A stretch of 64,000 nt of DNA. Source: Liolophura sinensis (taxonomy: Eukaryota > Mollusca > Polyplacophora > Chitonida > Chitonidae). The position numbers and the translations under genes are program-made. Of this stretch, positions 47,110-57,885 are shown in pieces (within the stretch, counting starts at the first letter, position 1; each line of letters opens with the position of its first letter). A model generated the notes under the pieces. It made no database searches, was not told where the DNA came from, and was given only the letters and a program-made list of their open reading frames with translations. Where the stretch lies: positions 5,516,160 through 5,580,159 of the forward strand of contig NC_088298.1 of NCBI RefSeq assembly GCF_032854445.1, written 5' to 3'.

Positions 47110-47525
47110 AAGAAGATGTAATATTTAACCTATGCTTCAACATCCAAACGAAGACTTGATGGAAGGCATTTACATGCGCGATTTGGTTTAATCCGAGGTC
47201 ACTTTTACGTGTGGAGCGCACGGAAATGTCTGGGGTAAACCGCCGACGTTTGGCTAGTTATTCACGAACTGCCTCACGTATGACGCACAAAAATATGCAC
47301 CCTATTGGTGGAAGACAAGCGGTCCTCAACGAAGGTTAGACTTTATAGAAAGCTCTATCTGTGTCGTTCACCAATTATCGCCATCATGACCTCAGGAACT
47401 GATAGAGTTGGTCCTGAATCTACAAAATTCCCTGTACTAGAGCAGGTGGGGATTGAACCCATATCCCGTGTGTCGTAACGATTAAAAGACGCGTGTCTGA
47501 GCTACTCGGCAACGACCGGCTTTCT
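47110..47525 (-). mobile_element. SINE-3, tRNA-derived
   Basis: The minus strand begins at about 47525 with a tRNA-like head: A box 'tgccgagtagctcagacacg' and B box 'gggttcaatccccacc' (about 47445). The body shares 'ggtaaaccgccgacgtttgg', 'caagcggtcctcaacga' and 'aatctacaaaattccctgta' with 57478-57885. A third SINE family of the window. Confidence 0.7.
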
Positions 47526-48335
47526 CCAATTCGGTGTATCTTACGTGATGCCAAACACACCAGGAAATTGTCTTGATGTAAACAAATGTCGGACCCAAAA
47601 AGACGCATATATTGACCCCTTAATCAAGGCAAGCGACTGTTTGCCGAAGCCAAGCTTCCGGATCTGTAAACACGCCCTACCGTGTTTACTAAGAGACAGT
47701 GGCATAATCACATCACGTCATCGCATTGATAAAATCTTCAGACTGGCGTAACCGGATATACTCACTTTGTTGGTTACCAGGCTCTCGTTTAGTATGAAAT
47801 TACTCTATTATTTGAGAAATCCAGACCTTTTAATGCCCCATGAGACTGCGTCTTTGCGATGTTCAATGGACGCCTTGCTGTTTCACTCTCTGTTGCCATC
47901 GTTTTTCGCTCCACAAGTATCGCCCGCGGCCTAATTTGACCGGAAGCGTGACACTGAATAAGGAACGTCAGATCCGATATATAATAACTAGGCAAAAAAA
48001 CTCGGCGGGTGTATCATACCTTAATTGCCTATCATTAAAATAGGATCAATAGTATTAAAATGTCAGCGTCAAACAAAGTAAGTTTCAGAAAAAAAATAAA
48101 TGCGTTCTCGTACAGGAGTGCGCAAACAAAAAACTGTCGTGGATTATTGCTTCATTCGCAGATCAAGCATATTGAAAAATCAGTGTACACACGCCAGGTT
48201 TGAAAAAAAATTGGTTTTTAAAACCGCCCTGTCTTATTCACCAATATATAAAATTTACAGGCAAGGCAAGCAAAGTAACTGGCAAGAAATGCACTATAGC
48301 GATTTAAATATTTTAAATTTAGTTATGTAATCATC
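47526..48335. other. unassigned sequence
   Basis: Several short frames on both strands; none recognised. Confidence 0.4.
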
Positions 48336-48337
48336 AT

Positions 48338-48605
48338 AGGTGATGAGCATTTTGAGTAATTCTAAACCAGTGACGTCTAATAACTTGCAGTTAACATGAC
48401 TGCATTGTTGTGTACCTAATTCATTTTAAGCCATGGTGCCAGGGGAGGTTTAATTTACTACTATTTATGTCTTTACATGAACAATTAGAATAAACTGCTA
48501 ACTAAGATTAACAAGAGGCTGTATTTCACCGGTTACTTGTTTGCCTGTCACACTGTTGTCGCTGCTCTGGTTTCACCCCCTACGCTGTATTATCATGTCA
48601 TCTAC
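48338..48605 (+). mobile_element. module M1, longest copy
   Basis: Has the start ('gagcattttgagtaattcta', 'ccagtgacgtctaataac', 'gccatggtgccagggga') and right half ('atttcaccggttacttg', 'gttgtcgctgctctggttt'). Defines the module order best. Confidence 0.65.
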
Positions 48606-48621
48606 TGATGCTGACTTCATT

Positions 48622-48886
48622 TTTTTTATTTATTTCATTGGTTTTTTACCCCGTACTCAATAATATTTCACTTATACGACAGTGGCCAGCATTATGGTGG
48701 GTGGAAACCGGGCAGAGCTCTTGGGAAACCCACAACCGGCGGCACGTAGTTGACAGACCTACCCACATACGTCCGGAGAGGGAACCAGCATGAGTTGGAC
48801 ATGAACTCACTGCGACCGCATTGGTGAGAGGCTAATGAGTCACTGCGTTGCGTTGGCGTGCTAACCCCCTCCGCCACGGAGGCCCC
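48622..48886 (-). mobile_element. SINE-1, nearly full length
   Basis: Tail at 48625, 'accccgtactcaataatatt', 'gtggccagcattatggtggg', 'gtccggagagggaaccagca', 'gttggacatgaactcac' and 'taaccccctccgccacggag' at the tRNA-like end. Confidence 0.88.
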
Positions 48887-49134
48887 CTCTTGAGTTAATT
48901 ATTGTCTTACTTAAGGCTGAAATATCATATCGAGCATTTCTGCAGAATTAGTTCTCTGAAGATTGAATTTTTTATCTCTACATTTATCAGACACCATTAC
49001 GGTTCGTCTATGGTTTTTGCTTGTTCTCCCTGAATTGTACACATTTATTAATAATTGACATTTGTAGCATGAAAATATATGTGGGCCAGAAACAGATAAC
49101 AGTCCTATTACATTTATTTAAAAACAATGACACA

Positions 49135-49760
49135 AAACTATGCGTCGAAACAGACATTAGCACACCAGCCGTCAACCGGTGGCCTCGTGGTTAGTGTGAT
49201 AGTTCAACGCAATCACCCTTGAACCTTCCACCAATCCAGTCGCTTTGAGTTCAACCTACGAGTGAAGAACTGCCGGTAAGCTGCGAAAAGTTGTGGGTTT
49301 CTCCGGGGCTCTGCCCGGTTTCCTACCACCATAATGCTGGCCCCACCATAATGCTGAAATATTCTTGAGCACGGCGTAAAATACCAATCAAACAAACAAA
49401 TAAATCGGCCATCAACCACACTCGACGTTCTCGGTCAATAATGGAAAGCACAACAAAAAATGACGTTTAAGACAAACAACCAAAATACCAAGAAAAATAT
49501 ACAAAGTACAAAATTAGGACGGAATCATGCGAAGAGAAGCAGTCAACAGCCTTCAATGAGGTTGGTAAGACGCAAGGTATGTTCCCAGTGCATGAATAAA
49601 CTTATTATTTAAACTGCTGATTATTCAAAATACAATGCTGATATATAAGATGTGAATGATAAAACATGTAGCTCAGTTGCGCTTTGATTCCAACTGTTCA
49701 TGTACACAACATGGGGATCTAATTTAACACGATGAATACACATCCCCTGTCGTGGGGCAA
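49135..49760 (+). mobile_element. module M2, split by a SINE
   Basis: 'ctatgcgtcgaaacagacat' and 'gccgtcaacc' left; 'gccatcaacc', 'gttctcggtcaataatg', 'gaagcagtcaacagccttca' and 'ctcagttgcgctttgattcc' right. Confidence 0.65.
49178..49407 (+). mobile_element. SINE-1 inserted in M2
   Basis: Degraded head 'ggtggcctcgtggttagtg', then 'tcgctttgagttcaacc', 'ggctctgcccggtttcctac', 'gagcacggcgtaaaatacc' and AAACAAACAAATAAAT tail. It contains a local duplication of 'ccaccataatgctg'. Flanked by 'gccgtcaacc' (49168-49177) and 'gccatcaacc' (49408-49417), a target duplication with one change. Confidence 0.85.
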
Positions 49761-50588
49761 GCGATATATTCTCACTGTTTATGTAAATGCATAAATAGTA
49801 GCAAACTACATGCCCCCTAGCACCATGGTTCAAGCAGAAACCGAAGTATTGTTTATTTTCTTTAAATGGTCTTGCCATATTTTCAAGGCATGACGAAAAA
49901 AATTCTCTTAAACTTGAAATTTAGTACTTAACATTTTATAATCGTTGGACTTTGGTATTTCCCATACATCCTTTCCTGAATATTTCACATTTGGCATGGA
50001 AACTTCGGAATTATAGATGAAATATTTTTAAGGAGGCGTATTGCTTACATAGAAAATACAGTCAGCCATCACCGTCGCTTGATGCTTATTTGTTCAATAT
50101 TATACATTTCAGACATACATTTTTTATGTGCACATTTTTTAACTGTTCTAATTCTATTTTACTAATAGTGCTAAAAGGGTTCTTCGCATTTAAATGTTTA
50201 ATCGGTCATGGATGCAACAGTGGAAAAAAATTACTTCAATTATTTTACAACTACAACAGATGATGCCTGGGGAAAATGTTGCTGGAGTGTTGCGATCCCT
50301 GCCTTTTGGTTTATCGAAAAACAATAGAAATGTGAATAGCAGGCCATTCCCTTAGGGAATTCCCACCATAATTAAAATAATTGCATATATGAAGCATAAT
50401 CTTACATCTCATCTAATTTCAAGGCATCCTTCTGAGTGAAGATGTGTAATATCCATTAAATGGCGTCTGTGAAATATGTTTTTCATATTTTTGAATAATT
50501 GGCAATGAAATTGAGTGTTATTGTTTCTTTTAAGTTCATAGCATATTCAAATGGAGGAAATGTCATTTATTAAATGGTTGTGAACAGT
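49761..50588. other. unassigned AT-rich sequence
   Basis: 49780-49840 may be a piece of inverted M1 ('ccctagcaccatggttcaag'). The rest has no recognised content. Confidence 0.4.
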
Positions 50589-50589
50589 A

Positions 50590-50675
50590 TGTCTGGGTAT
50601 AAAAACCAATATAATTCTCTTGTACGTAAATACGGACACAGTGTCCACAATCTCAGGCACTCTGCTTTATAACTG
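50590..50675 (+). pseudogene. Penelope-type reverse transcriptase C-terminal scrap (RT5)
   Basis: 'NQYNSLVRKYGHSVHNLRHS' is legible at about 50608-50667, matching 'YNSPLSKYGHSVQNLWRC' of RT1. Only the last roughly 25 codons remain. Confidence 0.6.
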
Positions 50676-50838
50676 CCAGAGCAGAACAGATGCCTTCTTG
50701 GGTGATAGAAATATCTCGCCCTTGATTGGTGAAACTGAGAGCATGGCGGCCCGTTCGATTTTTCTCTACGTGAGCGTTTTTGTTTAATTTGAACCGCGAT
50801 GTCTCGGTTAACTTACTTCACAAAAATATTTTTTATCG

Positions 50839-50842
<4 letters not shown>

Positions 50843-50917
<75 letters not shown>
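50843..50917. repeat. (AT)n microsatellite
   Basis: About 75 bp of uninterrupted AT repeats. A 150-residue minus-strand frame runs through it and through the SINE-2 beside it; it is not a gene. Confidence 0.97.
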
Positions 50918-50921
<4 letters not shown>

Positions 50922-51078
50922 GGTGTTGTCTTTTCTTTTATAGCGCTCTCGAGGAATAAACATGCACACCTACATATACAGATCAAACAAAGAACATAGA
51001 GAATGAAAACACAGCAGTGACGACAATGTGATTGTTGACAAAAAGTCGGCATTGCCAGAATATCTTCAGCTAAGGAAT

Positions 51079-51412
51079 GAATAAATAAATAAATGAATGT
51101 TTGGGGTTTTACGTCATACTTAACAAATCTCCAGTCATATGACGTCGAGGATTTATTAGATGTGTGTGCATTTATTTTGTCTTCTTGTGGCAGGGCGAGT
51201 CCATGCCACCAAAGTGATACTGTCACTGAAGTATCATGCTGAAGACAACAGACATGACACCCCATCCAGTCACATTATATTGATACCAGGCCAACCAGTC
51301 CGGTTTCCTTATTATAAGCTCTCAGCTTCGGGCGCCATGTTAATGTCTTTAGTGTAACCCGAACCGGGGTTGATCCCAGGTATCCAGACTTCGAGGCAGA
51401 TGCAGAGCTAAG
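51079..51412 (-). mobile_element. SINE-2 subfamily copy
   Basis: AAATAAATAAATGAATG, 'tttggggttttacgtcatac', 'gtcttcttgtggcagggcga', 'ccatccagtcacattatatt', 'gccaaccagtccggtttcc' and 'gaaccggggttgatcccag' (inverse B box), minus strand. Confidence 0.75.
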
Positions 51413-51999
51413 ATGAAGTAGGTCTATGGACCATTTGCTCAACTGCGCAGTGATTGGACCTTTATGAACAGTAAACTGACTGGCTCACAGTAGTTCACTG
51501 ATCACGACTTTGCCCGACGTGTCATGCGTCATCTGCGGCAGAAAATATGGGAGCTGAATACGAGGCCCCAGAGTCGTGTACTTAACAGCTAAGGCAATAC
51601 GCTTTACTCGTGTTTTACGCTTAGTCAAGCAGTATATCACCCAATTAAGGCTGACCGGCTGCAGATCACAGTAGCATATCACCAACCCCTTGTAAATACA
51701 ACAATGCTGCTCTCCACTGTGGCATGAACGTTACAGTCAGGCATGCAGCTCGATTAAAGCCGTCCTCATGGAACCCTCTTTCCTTGCCGGACCTAAATGG
51801 AAGGTGAAGTGAGGTAATATAAAAATTAGCACTTAGACACCGGAACGGCTGGAGGAGTACGTGCCTGGACTTAAACACTGGTCGGGCTGGGATATCTGAA
51901 ACAACAGATATCCCCAACAAATATAAATCAGGCCAGTATCGAACCCTGGTAGAAGCGGCACTTCATGACACGCATCATTGGTTCTTCATCGAGACATCA
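51413..51999. other. unassigned sequence
   Basis: 'gtatcgaaccctggtagaag' at about 51935 looks like an inverted tRNA B box, but no A box or repeat body could be matched. No other content recognised. Confidence 0.4.
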
Positions 52000-52104
52000 A
52001 CACAGATATTCATCTACCAGCCGTCAACCTTAATGGACGTCCCGGGTCAATCGCAAGGTCAGTTTTCCAAACGACTTTCAATACAAAACCACCAACGAAC
52101 TATG
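52000..52104 (+). mobile_element. module M2 fragment
   Basis: 'accagccgtcaaccttaatg', 'gacgtcccgggtcaatcgca' and 'ttccaaacgactttcaatac', abutting the LINE tail. Confidence 0.55.
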
Positions 52105-53340
52105 ACTGAATGAATGAATGATTAAGGCTTAACGCCACATCGATAATATTTCAGCCATATCGTGGCGAGAACAAGGTGAAAAACACAAGACGGTTAAGGT
52201 TTTCGACACGATAATGAGAACATCAAAAATAAAACAAGTTCAGACATGTTTAAAAACAGGATAAGAAAAAATCAAAACATTTAAAACTCGAAAACCAACA
52301 TATCTTAAAAATAGCACATCTAGAAATCTATATGTATATAACTTTTTATCTGTAAATATTTATGACAATTGAAATTATATTTTATGATATAGTCCAATGG
52401 CCTTCAAATATGTTATGACAACATCGCCAGCGATGCTGTCAGATAAATCATATACAGAGTTGACTGTGTAGAACCTGTGCCGAACATGGGCAAAGTCCAC
52501 ACAGTCAACCAAGATATGCTTGATGCCATATTGTGCATCACATCCAACACACTCGGGAGCACTGCTCCCATCTAGTATGAAATTGTGTGTCAGACGAGAA
52601 TGGCCAATACGACACCTGGTTAAAACTACTTGGACTCTGCTACGTGGATCGCATATCAATTTAGGTTGAGGAAGAAGCCATGGAGGGGGCTCCGGAAAAG
52701 AAACCGGTGCTATGTCCCCAAGTTTAATGTTGGCTTCCACAATATGGTCCCTAACACGAGCACCGAAAGAAGGGATCTGGTTAGGACATTTAGTATATTT
52801 GTCTTTAAGGCACATATCCGCGAGGTCTTTTGAAATACCATATTTCCATGTGGTGTCGTAGGCCTTTTCAAGGTCACAAAATATCGACATTACATGTTCG
52901 TTATTGATGAAGCCATCGGGAATAAAGGTTTCGTATCGAACAAGGTGATCCATGGTAGATCTACCTTGACGAAAACCTCATTGTATATTAGAGAGTATCT
53001 TATTGGTCTCAAGAAACCAAACAAGTCTATCATTAATCGTCCGTTTCATGTCTTACAGACACAGCTGGTAAGAGCTATGAGACGGTAATTATTTGGATCA
53101 GTATGATCCTTACCCGGTTTGGGAGCCGGGATGATACACGCCTCCCTTCATGATGGTGGAAAATTACCAGTTATCCAAATATCATTAAGCAAGTCCAAGA
53201 GAGTCTCCAGTGGCTCAGGTGGTCAATGATTCAGAAGCTTATAATATACGTTATCAGGACCACAAGCAGTATTGTTGGCCTTTCTTAATGCAGTTTTAAG
53301 TTCCTCGATATTAAAAGGACAAACGGAGAGGCATTGAGCT
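52105..53340 (-). pseudogene. degenerate RNase-H-type LINE fragment with 3' tail
   Basis: On the minus strand from 53340: 'NIEELKTALRKANNTACGPD' (about 53320-53260), a linker/RT motif ('AACGPDNVYY'-like), 'APKPGKDHTDPNNYR.IAL' (53130-53070; RT motif 1), then in one long frame (52953-52375) 'FCDLEKAYDTTW' (RT motif with catalytic Asp). This is followed by an internal deletion removing the rest of RT and RNase H, then the C-terminus 'LTRCRIGHSRLTH' and 'C-x2-C...KHILVDC' Cys/His motif. The 3' end is 'cgccacgatatggctgaaat' plus (ATTC)n at 52111-52180. Typical of I-group LINEs of invertebrates; dead. Confidence 0.8.
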
Positions 53341-53594
53341 CACTTGAAAATTCAGATCTGGATTATGTTTAGCAATATGACGGGATTCTAAAGAGGCAAG
53401 CTTCAGAGTGTTGTTGGAGTAGTCAATGATTTGAAATGTCAGAGAATTTGGGCTGTGATTTTGATTGTAACAATGGTCAGCCACAGCTGACCCCTTGGTA
53501 TTTTTCTGTAATATGATGTTGGGCAAACGTTAGATCAATGTGACGTCACGTTAATCCTATGTAACATTAGTTACAATCACCACACCTTGTAGAT

Positions 53595-53870
53595 TTATTT
53601 ATTTATTTATTTATTTGATTGGTGTTTTACGCCGTACTCAAGAATATTTCACTTATACGACCGCAGCCAGCATTATGGTGGGTGGAAACCGGGCAGAGCC
53701 CGGGAGAAACCCACGCCTATCCGCAAATTGTGGCTAGACCTTCCCACGTACGACCAGAGAGGAAGCCAGCATGAGCTGGACTTGAACTCACGGCGACCGC
53801 ATTGGTGAGAGACTCCTGGGTCATTACGCTGTGCTAGCGCGCTGACCAACTGAGCCACGCAGGCCCCCAC
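53595..53870 (-). mobile_element. SINE-1, full length, inserted in the Penelope-like element
   Basis: TTTA tail at 53595, 'gttttacgccgtactcaaga', 'ccgcagccagcattatggtg', 'cgaccagagaggaagccagc', 'ctggacttgaactcacggc' (inverse B box) and 'gaccaactgagccacgcagg' (inverse A box). Short duplication 'tgtagat' at 53588-53594 and 53871-53877. Its removal rejoins the reverse-transcriptase and endonuclease parts in order. Confidence 0.92.
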
Positions 53871-54249
53871 TGTAGATAACATTACTGGTCTTTAAATTTG
53901 AAAGATCTGCTTCTAGGATTGGTCCGAGGTAATACAACAAATTGTACTGCAGACAGTAATTTTTGTAGCGAGGAGAGTTGTGGAATAGGTTTTGTAGATG
54001 CTAGTCCTAAGTTTTGGAGTCTTACGAAGATGTTGTGATTTTCAGGGCCATACACGTTGCTAGTCTGGAATGAAAACTTTTTGTTGAAGAATTGCTTGAT
54101 GACAAAATCTATCACATTGGGTGAATACATATTTTTAGACAGCATATTTTTTCAACCTCATGGGTGAGGCTGGTACAAGAACTGCAAATGTTCCATGCAT
54201 GGTTTAGTAATGTATCAATTAGATTAGTTTTATCATTAATTCTAACAAT

Positions 54250-56034
54250 ACTGGTCCATCCGGTGTAGAGTCCAGTGTGAGTAGGTTTCCGATACACTGT
54301 TGTGTGTGTTAGGTACAAAGCTGGTAGAGTCCAGTGTGAGTAGGTTTCCGATACACTCTTGTGTGTGTTGGGTACAAAGCTGGTCCATTCGGTGAAGAGT
54401 CCAGTGTGAGTAGGTTCCCGATACACTGTTGTGTGTGTTGGGTACAAAGTTGGTCCGTTCGGTGTAGAGTCCAATATGAGTAGTTTTCTGATACACTGTT
54501 GTGTGTGTTGGGTACAAAGCTGGTCCATTCGGTGTAGAGTCCAGTGTGAGTAGGTTTCTGATACACTGTTGTGTGTGTTGTGTACAAAGCTGGTCCGTTC
54601 GGTGTAGAGTCCAATGTGAGTAGGTTTCCGATACACTGTTGTGTGTGTTGGGTACAAAGCTGGTCCATTCGGTGTAGAGTCCAGTGTGAGTAGTTGTCTG
54701 ATACACTGTTGTGTGTGTTGGGTACAAAGCTGGTCCATTCGGTGAAGAGTCCAGTGTGAGTAGGTTTCCGATACACTGTTGTGTGTGTTGGGTACAAAGC
54801 TGGTAGAGTCCAGTGTGAGTAGGTTTCTGATACACTGTTGTGTGTGTTGTGTACAAAGCTGGTCCATTCGGTGTAGAGTCCAGTGTGAGTAGTTGTCTGA
54901 TACACTGTGTGTGTGTTGGGTACAAAGCTGGTTCATTCGGTGTAGAGTCCAGTGTGAGTAGGTTTCCGATACACTGTTGTGTGTGTTGGGTACAAAGCTG
55001 GTTCATTCGGTGTAGAGTCCAGTGTGAGTAGGTTTCCGATACACTGTTGTGTGTGTTGGGTACAAAGCTGGTCCATTCGGTGTAGAGTCCAGTGTGAGTA
55101 GTTGTCTGATACACTGTTGTGTGTGTTGGGTACAAAGCTGGTCCATTCGGTGAAGAGTCCAGTGTGAGTAGGTTTCCGATACACTGTTGTGTGTGTTGGG
55201 TACAAAGTTGGTCCATTCGGTGAAGAGTCCAGTGTGAGTAGGTTTCCGATACACTGTTGTATGTGTTGGGTACAAAGTTGGTTCATTTGGTGTAGAGTCC
55301 AGTGTGAGTAGGTTTCCGATACACTGTTGTGTGTGTTGTGTACAAAGCTGGTCCATTCGGTGTAGAGTCCACTGTGAGTAGTTGTCTGATACACTGTTGT
55401 GTGTGTTGGGTACAAAGCTGGTCCATTCGGTGAAGAGTCCAGTGTGAGTAGGTTCCCGATACACTGTTGTGTGTGTTGGGTACAAAGCTGGTCCATTCGG
55501 TGTAGAGTCCAGTGTGAGTAGTTGCCTGATACACTGTTGTGTGTGTTGGGTATAAAGCTGGTCCATTCGGTGAAGAGTCCAGTGTGAGTAGGTTCCCGAT
55601 ACACTGTTGTGTGTGTTGGGTACAAAGCTGGTCCATTCGGTGTAGAGTCCAGTGTGAGTAGTTGTCTGATACACTGTTGTGTGTGTTGGGTACAAAGCTG
55701 GTCCATTCGGTGTAGAGTCCAGTGTGAGTAGGTTTCCGATACACTGTTGTGTGTGTTGGGTACAAAGCTGGTCCATTCGGTGAAGAGTCCAGTGTGAGTA
55801 GGTTTCCGATACACTGTTGTATGTGTTGGGTACAAAGTTGGTCCATTTGGTGTAGAGTCCAGTGTGAGTAGGTTTCCGATACACTGTTGTGTGTGTTGTG
55901 TACAAAGCTGGTCCATTTGGTGAAGAGTCCAGTGTGAGTAGTTGTCCGATACACTGTTGTATGTGTTGGGTACAAAGTTGGTCCATTCGGTGTAGAGTCC
56001 AGTGTGAGTAGGTTTTCGATACACTGCTGTGTGG
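54250..56034 (-). repeat. 70-bp minisatellite derived from retroelement coding sequence, ~26 copies
   Basis: Plus-strand unit: 'tacaaagctggtccattcgg', 'tgtagagtccagtgtgagta', 'ggtttccgatacactgttgt', 'gtgtgttggg'. Read on the minus strand it encodes 'VYRKPTHTGLYTEWTSFVP', a piece of the Penelope-like ORF, in one frame per unit. Because 70 is not a multiple of 3 and the unit has no minus-strand stop, all three minus frames stay open for hundreds of codons; these overlapping frames are by-products. Two units (about 54320 and 54810) lack 11 bp. Variants 'gtgtag/gtgaag' and 'ggtttccgat/gttgtctgat' are arranged in recurring blocks. Confidence 0.95.
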
Positions 56035-56190
56035 GTGTTGTCTGATTTCCTAGGGATGAATGCAATCAGGAATGGGAGAGCTTCATTAACGCCATGTTCG
56101 TAAGTGAATTTCAACGGAGTATAACAGTTGTTATTAAGGTCATGTACCACCATGTACAAAATTAATTTAATTATTATCAAGAAACCAAAA

Positions 56191-57243
56191 CGCAGACATT
56201 CAACACAGAATTTTTCTTAGGTTTGGTTTTTCAGACGTTACTTTGCAATGGGTTTTTGCTTTACTTTTACACGCGTCCTTTTTCCTCAGTGGGTGGTATA
56301 CGAATGTCTGAACTGATGCAGTCAAATCGATCTCTAAATTATAAGCCTTTCTGCTCTCTATGTATAGACCATTTGTGTCTCTTTAAAACTTATCTTTATA
56401 TATGATCATTCAAATAAAAGTTAATGGAATTTCAGTCGCTTAAAGTTATGTGAAAACTCATTACGAAGGAAGGTATGAAAAACCTACCTTGGGGGAAAAG
56501 TCCAATTGTGACATTTCGTGATTACAAAATTTCAGAAAAAGTCATAATTTAACAAAGTTCTGGGCACAGTTGAGGCACACATTACCGTGCATTAAATTTT
56601 AAGTGCATTTTAACCAGCGAGAAAAAAAATTAAATAAAATCAGTAAAATAAATTCTTAATCAGTTACAAACGAAAGAATTTTAAATTGGTTTATAATTTC
56701 CTGGCTTATCACAGCCTCACAGAAGCCAATTCATCAAGGCTTTGTCCTGTTTTTATTGACACTGTGATTTGTCAATTTTATTTTTGAGGTCGCCATGACA
56801 GCCTTCTGCTTTTGCTTCATCTCGGGATAACCAATGAGTAGGAACAAAAACATGGTCATCTGTCATCGTGTTACGTTTGGTGCAAATGAGAAATAATGAG
56901 AAATTCATGATCATCAATCTTGCATATTTGTGATTTTCTTTGTCTTCGTGGTTCAAACTTAATTGGATATTTTAAAACGTCCCTTCACAGGGGAAACGAA
57001 AATGGTCGTACGTCATGCATATTCATGTGTTATTATCAAAGTGTATTTATTCTGACTCAAACTTCATTGCTAACCTTTTGAAACTTGCAATAAGGATTCG
57101 ATTTAAAAATGGCCCTCAGCCATGTATATCTATGTTTTCAACACAGAAGTCCGCTTCGTTTTCTTTTCTGTCTGATTTAAGGACAAATGATATGTTTCCT
57201 GATCGAAACTTAATTTTTAACGTCTTGAATTATCTTATTATAC
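56191..57243. other. unassigned AT-rich sequence
   Basis: 56270-56320 has a short inverted M2 block ('gtggtatacgaatgtctgaa'). The frames at 56223-56405, 56753-56956 and 57015-57248 have no recognisable motif. Confidence 0.4.
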
Positions 57244-57428
57244 CATAGAATTTCCCGGTGTGCACCATATCACCTACAAACCAGAAAATTTCCCGGTGTC
57301 CATCATATCACCTACAAACCATAGAATTTCTCGGTATGCACAATATCACCTACAAACCCTAGATTTTTCGCGGTACCAACCGTATTACCTACAAACCATG
57401 GAATTTCCCGGCATCCACCATATCACCA
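57244..57428 (+). repeat. 38-bp tandem repeat, five copies
   Basis: Imperfect 38-bp units 'ccatagaatttcccggtgtg' plus 'caccatatcacctacaaa', starting at 57244, 57282, 57320, 57358 (39 bp) and 57397. Confidence 0.9.
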
Positions 57429-57477
57429 AGAACGATACTTTCACGCTGTCAATCAGTACCCAATAATTTATATACAT

Positions 57478-57885
57478 GTACTTTACTTAATATTCGATTT
57501 TTCTTTAATGCCATACTCAACATTATTTCACATGTGAGATGGCAAAGGAAAAAGCGGGAGTACACGGTGTAAACCGCCAACGTTGTGGAAGTTTTTTGGC
57601 CTATGTGTGACACACAAATATATACATCATATATCAAATATATCAAATATTTGATATTGGTATCAAACAAGAGGTCATCAAAGAACGCTGGACAATATGG
57701 GCACACGAAGACCGTCAAGCGGTTTCTTGTCACCTTGATCCTAAAATGCCGTGTGGGCTGAGGAATCTACAAATTCCGTGTCGAAGGCCGGGTTTGAACC
57801 AGTTCTTCGCGTGTCCTTTGTGGGCGATTGAAAGGCAGCCATCTTAAACCTATAGATCACGACCCGTCCTCACCCGGTACGGTGT
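57478..57885 (-). mobile_element. SINE-3, tRNA-derived
   Basis: Same family as 47110-47525: 'ggtgtaaaccgccaacgttg', 'caagaggtcatcaaagaacg', 'gaatctacaaattccgtgtc', and a tRNA-like end with the inverse B box 'ccgggtttgaaccagttc'. It has an internal AT-rich 'atatcaaatatatcaaatat' stretch at about 57635. Confidence 0.7.

Larger units (their letters stand above)
53320..56190 (-). pseudogene. Penelope-like element: RT C-terminus plus GIY-YIG endonuclease, expanded and split
   Basis: Minus strand. At 56190-56036: 'LKFTYEHGVNEALPFL' and 'VYRKPTHTGLYT', a signature of GIY-YIG-containing reverse transcriptases of the Penelope type. The next roughly 23 codons are amplified as a 70-bp array (54250-56034). 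After it come 'NLIDTLLNHAWNICSSC' (54235-54170) and 'VIDFVIKQFFNKKF' (about 54115-54075), the usual connection region. A SINE-1 then splits the ORF. Beyond it is the endonuclease: 'CGDCN.CYIGLT.RHIDL' (53582-53535; YIG and Arg), 'AVADHCYNQNH' (His), 'LESRHIAKHNPDLN' (Glu, Asn) to 53335. Stops and shifts show it is inactive. The element's 5' part is not visible. Confidence 0.85.

Noticed and set aside
50813-51265. 150-codon minus-strand open frame with an Ile-Tyr repeat
   Set aside because: It runs through an (AT)n microsatellite and a SINE-2 copy.
54112-56180. Overlapping minus-strand open frames of 198-415 codons as a repetitive protein gene
   Set aside because: All three frames of the same 70-bp array are open because the unit has no stop and its length is not a multiple of three. 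The flanks are a dead Penelope-like element.
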